This document shows positions 1 to 8,919 of a stretch of DNA of 35,195 nucleotides, piece by piece. A program made the position numbers and the translations under genes. The notes below the pieces were generated by a model. That model ran no database searches. It was not told the origin of the DNA and worked only from the letters and a program-made list of their open reading frames with translations. Source of the stretch: Acidobacteriota bacterium (lineage in GTDB: Bacteria; Acidobacteriota; Vicinamibacteria; Fen-336). Position 1 is the stretch's first letter. The number at the start of each line of letters is the position of its first letter. The stretch is taken from assembly GCA_003222275.1 (NCBI GenBank), contig QHVJ01000112.1, positions 1 to 35,195 of the forward strand, read 5' to 3'.

Positions 1-4
1 CCAC

Positions 5-38
5 TGATATATCATATAGTCCCGTCGTATATCATATA
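5..38. promoter_or_regulatory. Pair of AT-rich sites (TATATCATATA x2, 20-bp spacing); first contains palindrome TGATATATCA
   Basis: TATATCATATA at 8-18 and 28-38; TGATATATCA at 5-14; about 100 bp upstream of the TonB receptor ATG. Confidence 0.45.
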
Positions 39-136
39 AAATTATCTGAAAACGATTTCACGCCAATGAACAGCCGGCTCGACGGGCTCGAATCCCCGGT
101 CTCGCTGAGGTTTCGAGGCTAACAGGAGGCGAAGGT

Positions 137-3100
137 ATGGCGAACGTCAGGAGACTTGCCCTGCCGCTGGCGTTGCTGATCGCGTCGGGTCTCGCCCCCC
201 GCGAAGCCTGGGCGCAGTTCGCCAGCGCGATAGAAGGAACGGTGACGGACCCCAGCGGCGGCGTCGTCCCCGGCGCGGCCGTCACCATCACGAACGAAGC
301 CACGGGCGTCGGACCGCCGGTTACTACCGTTTCCCGGCCCTGCCCGGAGGCGTCTACACCGTCAAGGTCACGCTTCAGGGCTTCAAGACCTGGAACCGGG
401 AGCACGTCCGGCTCGAGTCGACCCAGACGCGGGCCGTCAACGTCGTGCTGGAGGTCGGGAACGCGGGGTCCGAGGAGGTGACGGTCACCGCCGAGGCGCC
501 GCTGGTCGAGACCTCGCAGGGACGCGTCTCCGGCCTGATCCAGGAGGACCAGGTCAAGGACCTGCCCCTCATCGGACGCAACTTCTTCAATCTCGTCGTC
601 CTCACGCCCGGTGTCGTGGGACGGGCGACCGGCGGCGGCCAGGCCTATGCGCAGTCCAACGCCGACCTCTACAACAACGAGTACAGCGTCAACATGAGCG
701 CCAACGGGGCCCGCACCGAGTCCAACAACTTCATGGTGGATTCGGCGACGGTCAGCTCCAGCCAACGCAGCGGCGTCACCAACATCAACCCCAACGCCGA
801 GAGCGTCGAGGAAGTCCGCGTGCTCGTGAACAACTTCTCGGCGGAGTACGGCCGGAACGGCTCCGTGCTGGTGAACGTCATCACCAAGAGCGGCGCGAAC
901 GACCTCCACGGGAGCTTCGGCGGGTACTACACCAACGACTCCATGCAGTCGAAGAACTATTTCCAGAACCTGGTGGCCGGCTTCAAGCACCCCAGCTACG
1001 GGCGCAAGGAGTTCTCCTGGGGCCTCGGCGGTCCCATCCGCAAGGACAAGACCTTCTTCTTCGTCTCGGGAGACGTGCTGCGCTCGGACGTCGCGGTGAG
1101 CGCCAACGTGAACATCCTCACGCCGCAGTTCATCCAGCTCATGCAGCAGGCTCGACCGAACAACATCTCGACGCAGATCGCCAAGAACTTCCCCGCCTCC
1201 TTCACCCCCGATCGCAACTTCCGGACCGCGGGACAGATCCTTGGCTCGAGCTGCTCGGGCGCGACGCCGATCGACTCCCCCATCGGCTCCGTGGCCTGCA
1301 ACCTGCCCGTGATCGGCACCGGGACCTGGGTCGAGACCTCGCCCCGGAACGGGTTCCAGTGGACGGCCCGTCTCGATCACAACTTCAACGACGGCAAGGA
1401 CCGTCTCTACGCGTCGTTCAATCGCACGACCACGCAGAAGGTCGGCTTCGGCGCGCCCGAGGTCTACCCCGGCTTCACCGAGTCGTCGCCGACCAGCAGC
1501 ATGCAGCTCAACACGAACTACACCAAGGTGATCTCGTCGAACGTGGTGAACGAGATGCAGTTCTCGTGGGTGAGGCCCTACGGCGTGCTGGAGAACCATC
1601 ATGGCGACATCCCCGGGATCAGCGTGTCCGGCATCCAGGGCTACCAGGTCGGCTGGGGCCCGAACATCTTCGTGCAGAACAGCTTCAACTGGTCGGACGT
1701 CGTGACCTGGACGCGCGGGGCGCACAGCATGAAGTTCGGCGGCGGCTACACGCGCGAGCACGCCGACAACGACTCCGCCCGCGCGATCACGCGGCCGACG
1801 TTCAACTTCGACAGCGTCTTCGACTTCGCGGCGGACCGGCCGAGCACGGAGAGCCAGATCGCGATCGACCCGCGCACCGGACGGGCGCCCTCCTCGATCC
1901 AGCGGCTCCACCGGACGCAGTCGCTGGCGGCGTTCGTCCAGGACGAGTGGAAGATCAAGCCGAACCTCACCCTCAGCGCCGGCCTGCGCTACGAGGGCTT
2001 CCTGAACATCTACGACGCCTCCGACGACATCATGACCAACCTGGAGTTCACCCAGCAGACGGGAAGCCTGCGGAACGACCTCGCGACCGCCCACATGGTG
2101 CAGCGGAAGTACTACCTCAACGGCGGCCTGTTCAGCGGCGGGCAGCACACGCTCGGTCCGCGGCTCAGCTTCGCCTGGGATCCGACCAACGAGGGCCGCA
2201 TGTCCATCCGGGGCGGGGCCGGGCGTTTCTACGAGCGCATGTCCAACCAGATCTGGGACTCGGAGCACACCAACCTGCCCGGCTACGCGAACGCGACGGT
2301 GAGCATCTTCCAACCCGTCAAGCCCCTCTTCAGCCTCGGCACGTCTGCGATCCTGCCTTACGGCTATCCGTATCCGCCGGGGCTGACGGCGGGCGTCAAC
2401 CAGTACGGCGGCCTGCTGACGGGAGCCGGCGACGTCCACGTCGTCAACGGCGACATCGCGCCCATGTACCTCGACAACTGGTTCCTCGGCGTCCAGCGCG
2501 GCATCGGCCGATACATGGTCGTCGAGGTGAACTACATCGGGTCGCGCGGCAACAAGATGTACGTCAAGTGGAACATCAACCGGTTCGACGGCGACCTCCT
2601 CGACGGGCGACTGGACCGCATCCTGCCCGGCTTCGGGGCCATCAACTACACCGACGCCCTCGACAAGAGCCACTACAACGGGCTCGCGCTCGGCCTGAAG
2701 GTCAACCGCCGGGACCTCAACTTCGGCGTCGCCTACACGCTCGGCAAGGCCATCGACCGGTCCAGCTCGTTCAACTCGCAGCGGGTCGATGCGCACGGAC
2801 CGAACGATCAGGATGACGGCCGATCCGACATCGACATCCGGCACAAGCTGGCCGTCTCGCTCAATTACAAGCTTCCCGGCCCGTCCGGGGGCGCCGCCAA
2901 GGCCATCCTGGGCGGCTGGCAGCTCGCGGGCGTGCTCCTCGCCCAGAGCGGCACGCCGTACACGGTCTTCTGCGGCCGCGGGTTCGTTCCCATCCGCAAC
3001 GCCGCGGGCGCCATCGTGGGCAACAGCGGCTGCGACTACAACGCGGACGGCACGAACAACGACCGCCCGAACGTGCCGACCTTCGGCGACTCGAAGGGCG

Positions 3101-3423
3101 GCTCCAACGACGATTTCCTGAATGGCATCTTCACCGCCAGCGACTTCCCCGCCCCGGGGCTCGGCCAGAACGGCACCCTCGGCCGCAATACGTTCACCGG
3201 ACCCCGGTACTTCAACGTGGACTTCGCGCTCGTCAAGTCGATCCACATGCCCGTGCTCACCAGCAAGGGCAGCGACCTGCAGCTCCGGCTGGAGTCCTTC
3301 AACGCCCTGAACACGGTGAACCTGTTCAACCCGGTCAACGACCTGCAGAACCCGCTCTTCGGCAAGTCGACGAGCGCGCTGCCGGGACGGATCGTTCAGC
3401 TGTCGGCCCGTTTCGCGTTTTAG
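137..3423 (+). CDS. TonB-dependent receptor with N-terminal carboxypeptidase-regulatory-like domain; apparent frameshift near 305-315
   Basis: AGGAGG at 124-129 precedes the ATG at 137. Signal peptide and 'FASAIEGTVTDPSGGVVPGAAVTITNEATGV' lie in one frame. The other frame continues 'AGYYRFPALPGGVYTVKVTLQGFKTW...VTVTAEAPLVET...' to a barrel C-terminus 'IVQLSARFAF'. The track lists the parts as 137..481 and 445..3423. Confidence 0.87.
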
Positions 3424-3458
3424 CAGGCAGGAGGCTGCGGGGCCAGAGCCGCGAGCGG

Positions 3459-3477
3459 AGCGGGATTCACTCCCGCG
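3459..3477. repeat. REP-like element copy 1 (AGCGGGATTCACTCCCGCG)
   Basis: GCGGGA-ttcac-TCCCGC hairpin; the 19 nt are identical to 19252-19270; immediately downstream of the TonB receptor stop. Confidence 0.7.
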
Positions 3478-3491
3478 CAGCGAGGGGGGGT

Positions 3492-3520
3492 CTGGGGGGT
3501 GCGCCGCTAGCACCCCCCAG
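3492..3520. terminator. Strong hairpin (11-bp perfect stem, 7-nt loop) between the TonB receptor and TPR genes; no T-tract
   Basis: CTGGGGGGTGC-gccgcta-GCACCCCCCAG. Confidence 0.45.
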
Positions 3521-3538
3521 CTCAACTAAGATCGTGTC

Positions 3539-5098
3539 GTGACGAGCCCGCCCGCGGTCGCGGCCGAATGCGGCGCCACGGCCTACGATTGCGCCGTCTT
3601 CCACGTCGGCCGCCACGAGTTCGCGGCCGCCCTCGGTTATCTCGACCGGCAGCTCGCCGCGGCGCCTCGTGACCTGAAGGCGCTCAACCTCATGGGCATC
3701 GCGCTCACCGGCGCGGGTCGGAAAGACGCGGCCAACGACCGTTTCCGCGCCGCGCTTGCGATCGATCCCGCCTTCTACCCGGCCCTCAAGAACCTGGCGA
3801 TCAACGAATACGATTCCGGCCGTTCCGCGGAGGCGCGGGCACACTTCGAGCAGGTGTTGAAGCTCGCTCCGAGCGACGAGATCACGCATCTGTATCTCGC
3901 CGAGATTGATTACCACGCGAAACGGCGCCGAGCGGCGCTCGATCACTACGAGAAGAGCGGCCAGCGCTTCGCCCAGGACTCGCAGTGGACGCTGCACTAC
4001 GGCCGCTCGCTCCTCGACGCCGGCCGCGCGAAGGAGGCGGTCTCGGTGCTCGACCGCATTCCCGAGCACGACGGCGGGGGCCGGTTCGAAGCCGGCGTCG
4101 CCCTCGGGCAAGCGGGCGCGCACGCGGAGGCGGCTCGTTTCTTCGGCGCGGCGCGGCACGGCTACAAAGACCCGTACGCGGCCGGTTTCAACCAGGCGCT
4201 GATGCTGATCGAGGCCGGTAACAACGACGCCGCGCTCGGCGTCGTGCAGGAGCTGATCGCGGAGGGGCCTCCGCCCGCCGAGCTGTACAACCTCGCCTCG
4301 CGCGCCTTCGTGAACGTGGGGCGCATCCAGGAGGCCTACGACGCTTTGCGGCAGGCCACCCGGCTCGAGCCGAAGGCCCCGGAGAACTACGTCGACCTCG
4401 CCATGATCTGCGTGGAGCACGACAACTTCGATCTCGGGCTGGAGATCGTGGACATCGGCCTGCGTGAGCTTCCGGGCTCGTGGGTCCTCTACCTGCAGCG
4501 CGGGGTGCTGCTGGCGATGAAGGGACTGATGAGCGAGGCGGAGAAGGAGTTCGATACCGCGCGGCGCCTCGCGCCCGACCCGGCGATTCCCTACGCGGCT
4601 CTGGGCATGGTCTGGATCCAGAGCGGCCGGACCGAAAGGGCGGTGGAGGTCCTGCGGGCGGAGCTGAAGCGTCCCAAGGACTACGTCGTGCCGTACATCT
4701 TCGCGGTGGCGCTGCTGCGCTCGGGCGTGGATCCGGCCGCTCCGGCGGCCGCAGAAGCGGTGCAGGCGCTGCGAGCGTCGATCCGGGCCCACCCGCAGTT
4801 CGCCCCGGCGCACGCGGAGCTGGGCCGGCTCCTGTTCAAGCGGGACCAGCTCGACCTCGCGATCAAGGAGCTCGAGAAGGCGGCCGAGCTCGATCCGGGC
4901 GGCCGGCCGGCGCTCTACGCGCTCTCGCAGGCCTACCGCAAGAAGGGCGACGGCGCGCGGGCCCAGGCCCTTCTCGCGCGCGTCGCCAGGCTGAACGCGG
5001 AGGAGCGCGGAGACGATCCGGACCGCGAGCTGCGCCGGGCGTTCGTCCGCATCGTGAGGGAAGGCACCGCGCCCCCGCGAAAGCCCGCGGAAGAGTGA
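3539..5098 (+). CDS. TPR repeat protein
   Basis: 519-aa ORF with GTG start; repeated TPR-like helices (e.g. 'ALNLMGIALTGAGRKDAANDRFRAALAIDP', 'APAHAELGRLLFKRDQLDLAIKELEKAAELDP'). Confidence 0.85.
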   Translation: MTSPPAVAAECGATAYDCAVFHVGRHEFAAALGYLDRQLAAAPRDLKALNLMGIALTGAGRKDAANDRFRAALAIDPAFYPALKNLAINEYDSGRSAEARAHFEQVLKLAPSDEITHLYLAEIDYHAKRRRAALDHYEKSGQRFAQDSQWTLHYGRSLLDAGRAKEAVSVLDRIPEHDGGGRFEAGVALGQAGAHAEAARFFGAARHGYKDPYAAGFNQALMLIEAGNNDAALGVVQELIAEGPPPAELYNLASRAFVNVGRIQEAYDALRQATRLEPKAPENYVDLAMICVEHDNFDLGLEIVDIGLRELPGSWVLYLQRGVLLAMKGLMSEAEKEFDTARRLAPDPAIPYAALGMVWIQSGRTERAVEVLRAELKRPKDYVVPYIFAVALLRSGVDPAAPAAAEAVQALRASIRAHPQFAPAHAELGRLLFKRDQLDLAIKELEKAAELDPGGRPALYALSQAYRKKGDGARAQALLARVARLNAEERGDDPDRELRRAFVRIVREGTAPPRKPAEE

Positions 5099-6732
5099 TG
5101 GGCGCCGCCGTGCTCTGGCTGCTGCTCGCGGTGCCCGCCTCGAGCCTCGAGCGCGGGATCGCCCTGCTCCAGAAGGGCGACGTGACCTCGGCCCTGGACG
5201 AGCTGCGGGAGGCGGTGGCCGCAAACCCCGCCGATGCCGTGGCCCGCGACTACCTCGGGGTCGCGCTCGGCGAGTCGGGCTCGATCGACGCCGCGGCCGC
5301 TGCCTTCCGCGACGCGATCCGCCTGGATCCCCGGCGCGCGGAGGCCCACTTCCACCTCGGCGTCGTGCTGGACCGCCTCGGGCGCAGCCCGGAGGCCGTC
5401 GCCGCGTACCAATCCGCCTTGCGGCTCAGCCCCGAGTCCGTCGAGGCGCGCTACGGCCTGAGCGTGGTCACGGCGAAGCTCGGCGACCTCGACGGGACGA
5501 TCCGCCTGCTCCGCGAGGTGACCGAGCGCGCCCCTCGCCTCGCCGACGCGCGCTACGACCTCGGCGTCCACCTCTGGAACCGCTACCGCGCGGGACGAGG
5601 CCTGCGCCGGCCCGCCGACCTCGACGACGCCGAGCGCGAGCTGCGGAAGGCGGTCGAGCTCGACCCCTCGCGGCCCAAGTCACGCGTCGCGCTGGGCCAG
5701 CTGCTGGCGGAGCGGCAGCGCCTGGATGAAGCGGTCGAGCAGCTGCGGCAAGCGGCGAAGCTCTCCCCCGAGGACCCCGCGTGCGCGTACGACCTCGGGC
5801 TCGCGCTCCGTCTGCAGGGCGATCTGGACGGGGCCGAAGCACAGCTCCGCGCCGCGATCGCCGGCGATCCCAAGCATGGCAACGCACGACGCGCCCTGGG
5901 TCTGATCCTTCGCCAGAAAGGAGAGCTGGATGCGGCGGTGCGTGAGCTGCGGCTCTCGGTGGCCGAGCGGCCCGAGGACGCGCAGGGCCACAACGTTCTC
6001 GGCAGCGTCCTCCTGAAGCTGGGCGACATGGAGGGCGCGATCGAAGAGTTCCGGCTTGCGGCACGTCTCGATCCCAGGCTCACCGAGGCGTACGTCAACC
6101 TTGCCCAGGCCCTGGTGAAGGGCGGCCGCCAGGACGAGGCCGGCCGGGTGATCGCCGACGTGAAACGTCTCAAGGAGCGGGAGACCGGACTCGGCCGGGC
6201 CATGCTCCTCGTCGAGGTCGCGGCGCGAAAGCTCGACGCGGGCGAAGCGGGGGTAGCGGTCGCGAGCCTTCGCGAAGCCGTCGCGGCTTCCCCGGACTTC
6301 GCCGAGGCCCATTACCAGCTCGGCCTGGCCCTGCGGCGGGCCTCCGCCCCATCCGCCCAGGCCGAGGACGCCTTCCTGCGCGCGGTGCAGCTCGATCCCC
6401 GCCACGCGCCCGCGCGTTACGAATGGGCGCGGCAGCTCGCGGCGCACGGCGACACGATGGGCGCCATGGACCAGCTCCGGAAGGCGGTCGAGCTGCAGCC
6501 GGGCCTCGTCGAGGCCCATCGCGCGCGGGCGCGGATCGCCCGTGCGTCCCGCGAGTGGGTCACGGCGGCGGCGGAGCTCCAGGCCCTGCTCGCCTGGGAG
6601 CCGGATGACGCCGCCGCGCACCACGACCTGGCGGCCGCGCTCGAAGCCTCGGGAGACGCTCAGGGAGCCATCCGGGAGCGGGCCGCGGCCCGCAAGCTCG
6701 ATCCCAAGCGCCCCATAGCGCGACCCCGATGA
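5098..6732 (+). CDS. TPR repeat protein, translationally coupled to the preceding TPR gene
   Basis: ATG at 5098 overlaps the upstream TGA (TGATG). Same frame as listed ORF 4480..6732, whose N-terminal part is out-of-frame reading of the first TPR gene. Many TPRs ('AVARDYLGVALGESGSIDAAAAAFRDAIRLDP...'). Confidence 0.85.
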   Translation: MGAAVLWLLLAVPASSLERGIALLQKGDVTSALDELREAVAANPADAVARDYLGVALGESGSIDAAAAAFRDAIRLDPRRAEAHFHLGVVLDRLGRSPEAVAAYQSALRLSPESVEARYGLSVVTAKLGDLDGTIRLLREVTERAPRLADARYDLGVHLWNRYRAGRGLRRPADLDDAERELRKAVELDPSRPKSRVALGQLLAERQRLDEAVEQLRQAAKLSPEDPACAYDLGLALRLQGDLDGAEAQLRAAIAGDPKHGNARRALGLILRQKGELDAAVRELRLSVAERPEDAQGHNVLGSVLLKLGDMEGAIEEFRLAARLDPRLTEAYVNLAQALVKGGRQDEAGRVIADVKRLKERETGLGRAMLLVEVAARKLDAGEAGVAVASLREAVAASPDFAEAHYQLGLALRRASAPSAQAEDAFLRAVQLDPRHAPARYEWARQLAAHGDTMGAMDQLRKAVELQPGLVEAHRARARIARASREWVTAAAELQALLAWEPDDAAAHHDLAAALEASGDAQGAIRERAAARKLDPKRPIARPR

Positions 6733-7057
6733 GGTCACCTGGATCAGTACACGACGCACAGAGGGCGAGAGCGGCGACGGGCGGACAGACGGACACGGGC
6801 GTCCTACGAGTGCGTAACTCGTCCCGGGAAGAGTTCGGCGCCGCCGCCATGATCAGCGCCGGAGGATCGTGGCCGTATACCTGTTCAGGAAGAGAATCGA
6901 TTCCCCAGTCGTTCCCAACAGGGCTCGCCAGCGTCACCAGCTCGGCTCGGTCGCCGTTGTGGTCGCTCGCCAGCCGGGCGAGTGCCTCCCGGAAAGACGT
7001 CCGGTGCTGCAGCTTGCCCTCGAAGTCGAACTCCAATAACTCGTCGATGTCAGCCAT
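6733..7057 (-). pseudogene. Possible gene fragment, unknown family
   Basis: Minus-strand reading 'MADIDELLEFDFEGKLQHRTSFREALARLASDHNGDRAELVTLASPVGNDWG...' looks protein-like, then degrades into low-complexity antisense of the TPR gene. Confidence 0.2.
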
Positions 7058-7117
7058 GTATGCGCACAGCCGCTCGCCCTCGATCCAGAGTTGGTTGTCT
7101 CCCCTGTTGCCGTGAGG

Positions 7118-8902
7118 CTACCCCCCGGCCCGAGTGCGCACGAGCGTGCCGGCGCCCTGCTTCACCGTGACCACCTGGTTGGCGGCGCCGCCGGGAAACG
7201 CCTCTCTCTCGCCGCCCGGCCACGCCACCTCGATGCGTTCGTAACGCGCATCGTCGGCGAGGCCGAAGTGCAGGCGGGGATCGTTCTGGGAAACGTAGCC
7301 GGAGCCCGACTGTACCTCGCCCGAGAGCCGGCGGCTGCCGACGTAGACGTATGCCCGCGCCCCGACCGCATCCCGGTTGCACTTCACGCCGACGCAACGC
7401 ACCAGCAGCCAGTTCTTGTGGGTCCCGTAGTTCTTCAGGAGGCTCGGCCGGGCGCCCATGTTGCCGATCACCACCTCGAGCGCGCCGTCGCCGTCGAGGT
7501 CCCCCACCGCCGATCCGCGCGACGACCACGGCTCGCTGATGCCGGGCCCCGCGCTCTTCGAGAGGTCCTTGAACCTCCCACCCCCGACGTTCCAGTAGAA
7601 GAGGCGTGGCTGCCGGTAGTGGATCTCCGGGTTCCGCTCCACCTCCGGGTAGACGTGGCCGTTGATCATCAACAGGTCCTTGCGCCCATCGTGGTCGACG
7701 TCGAGGAAGTGGACGCCCCAACCCACGTACGCCATGTAACCGCCGAGGCCGGACTCGAAGACGCGGTCCTCGAACGTGCCGTCGCCGTTGTTGTGGTAGA
7801 GGTTGGGGACATCGTCGCTGAAGTTGGTCTTCACGATGTCGAAGAAGCCGTCCTCGTCGTAGTCGGCGACCGCGACGCCCATCCCGCCTTGCTCCTGGCC
7901 GTTCTCGTTCAGGGCGACGCCGGCCAAGAGGCCCATCTCGTCGAACGTGCCGTTGCGGCGGTTGTGATAGAGCAGGCTCGGCGTCGAGTCGCACGCCACG
8001 TAGAGGTCGGGGTAGCCGTCGCCGTCGAAGTCGGACGCGACGACGCTGAACCCGTAGCACGTCGTCGGCTTGCCGATGCCGCTCGCCGCGGAGACGTTGG
8101 TGAAGTGGCCGCCGCCCTCGTTGTGGAAGAGCAGGTTGCGCGTGAAGGGCAGCCCGCGCGGCCCGCACATCACCGGGATCCCTTTCCAGACGCAGTACCC
8201 GCCCGATCCGGGCTCCGGCACCTTGCTGCGGTCGAACTCGAGATAGCCGGTGACGACGAGGTCCAGCCTGCCGTCGAGGTCGTAGTCGAACCACGAGCAG
8301 CCGGTGTCCCAGCGGATCGCATCGGAGCGCACGCCGGCGGCGGCGGTGACGTCCTGGAACGTGCCATTGCCATCGTTGTGGTACAGGACGCTCTGGCCGT
8401 AGTACGCCACGAACAGGTCGGGGCGGCCGTCGTTGTCGTAATCGCCGACGCACGTGCCCTGCCCCCAGCCCGTCCGCGCAAGCCCTGCGGTGGCCGTCAC
8501 GTCCTGGAAACGAAGCTGGCCCTGATTGCGGTAGAGATGGCCGGTCGCCTTCTCTCCTTTCCCGTCGCCGTCGAGGGTCGTCCCGTTCGGCAGGAAGACG
8601 TCCATCAACCCGTCGCCGTCGAAATCGAAAATGGCCACGCCGTTGCCCGTCGTCTCGAGGATGTACTTCTTCTTGTCCTCGCCGCCGGAGACGTTGAGCG
8701 CCGTGAGGCCCGCCTCCACCGCCACGTCGCGGAAGTCTACGGTGATCGGAGGCAGGCTCGTCTCGATGGCTGGGACCCGGCGTTGCGGGCGCGTCGGGCT
8801 CGCCATCCCCTGGAACGCCCCTACCGCCGCTCCCCCCGCCAGGACGAGGGCCATCCCGACGGCGATGCGCCTGGGCATTGTCCCGGGCATTGTCCGGGGC
8901 AT
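7118..8902 (-). CDS. CRTAC1-like FG-GAP/VCBS repeat protein with C-terminal ASPIC/UnbV domain
   Basis: 594-aa ORF; repeated 'DFDGDG.PDLYVA'/'DYDEDGFFDIVKTNF' FG-GAP motifs; C-terminal 'VGARAYVYVGSRRLSGEVQSGSGYVSQNDPRLHFGLADDARYERIEVAWPGG' is typical of ASPIC/UnbV. Confidence 0.9.
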   Translation of the reverse strand: MPRTMPGTMPRRIAVGMALVLAGGAAVGAFQGMASPTRPQRRVPAIETSLPPITVDFRDVAVEAGLTALNVSGGEDKKKYILETTGNGVAIFDFDGDGLMDVFLPNGTTLDGDGKGEKATGHLYRNQGQLRFQDVTATAGLARTGWGQGTCVGDYDNDGRPDLFVAYYGQSVLYHNDGNGTFQDVTAAAGVRSDAIRWDTGCSWFDYDLDGRLDLVVTGYLEFDRSKVPEPGSGGYCVWKGIPVMCGPRGLPFTRNLLFHNEGGGHFTNVSAASGIGKPTTCYGFSVVASDFDGDGYPDLYVACDSTPSLLYHNRRNGTFDEMGLLAGVALNENGQEQGGMGVAVADYDEDGFFDIVKTNFSDDVPNLYHNNGDGTFEDRVFESGLGGYMAYVGWGVHFLDVDHDGRKDLLMINGHVYPEVERNPEIHYRQPRLFYWNVGGGRFKDLSKSAGPGISEPWSSRGSAVGDLDGDGALEVVIGNMGARPSLLKNYGTHKNWLLVRCVGVKCNRDAVGARAYVYVGSRRLSGEVQSGSGYVSQNDPRLHFGLADDARYERIEVAWPGGEREAFPGGAANQVVTVKQGAGTLVRTRAGG

Positions 8903-8908
8903 TGTCCG
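8873..8908. repeat. Three tandem copies of a 12-bp unit (GGGCATTGTCCc/g) covering the candidate start codons of the FG-GAP gene
   Basis: 8873 gggcattgtccc / 8885 gggcattgtccg / 8897 gggcattgtccg. Confidence 0.9.
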
Positions 8909-8919
8909 GGGGCGATCCC

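Noticed and set aside
58-3525. 1155-aa minus-strand ORF opposite the TonB receptor
   Set aside because: Low-complexity V/E/R/D-rich antisense reading typical of GC-rich DNA; the + strand has clear TonB-receptor motifs.
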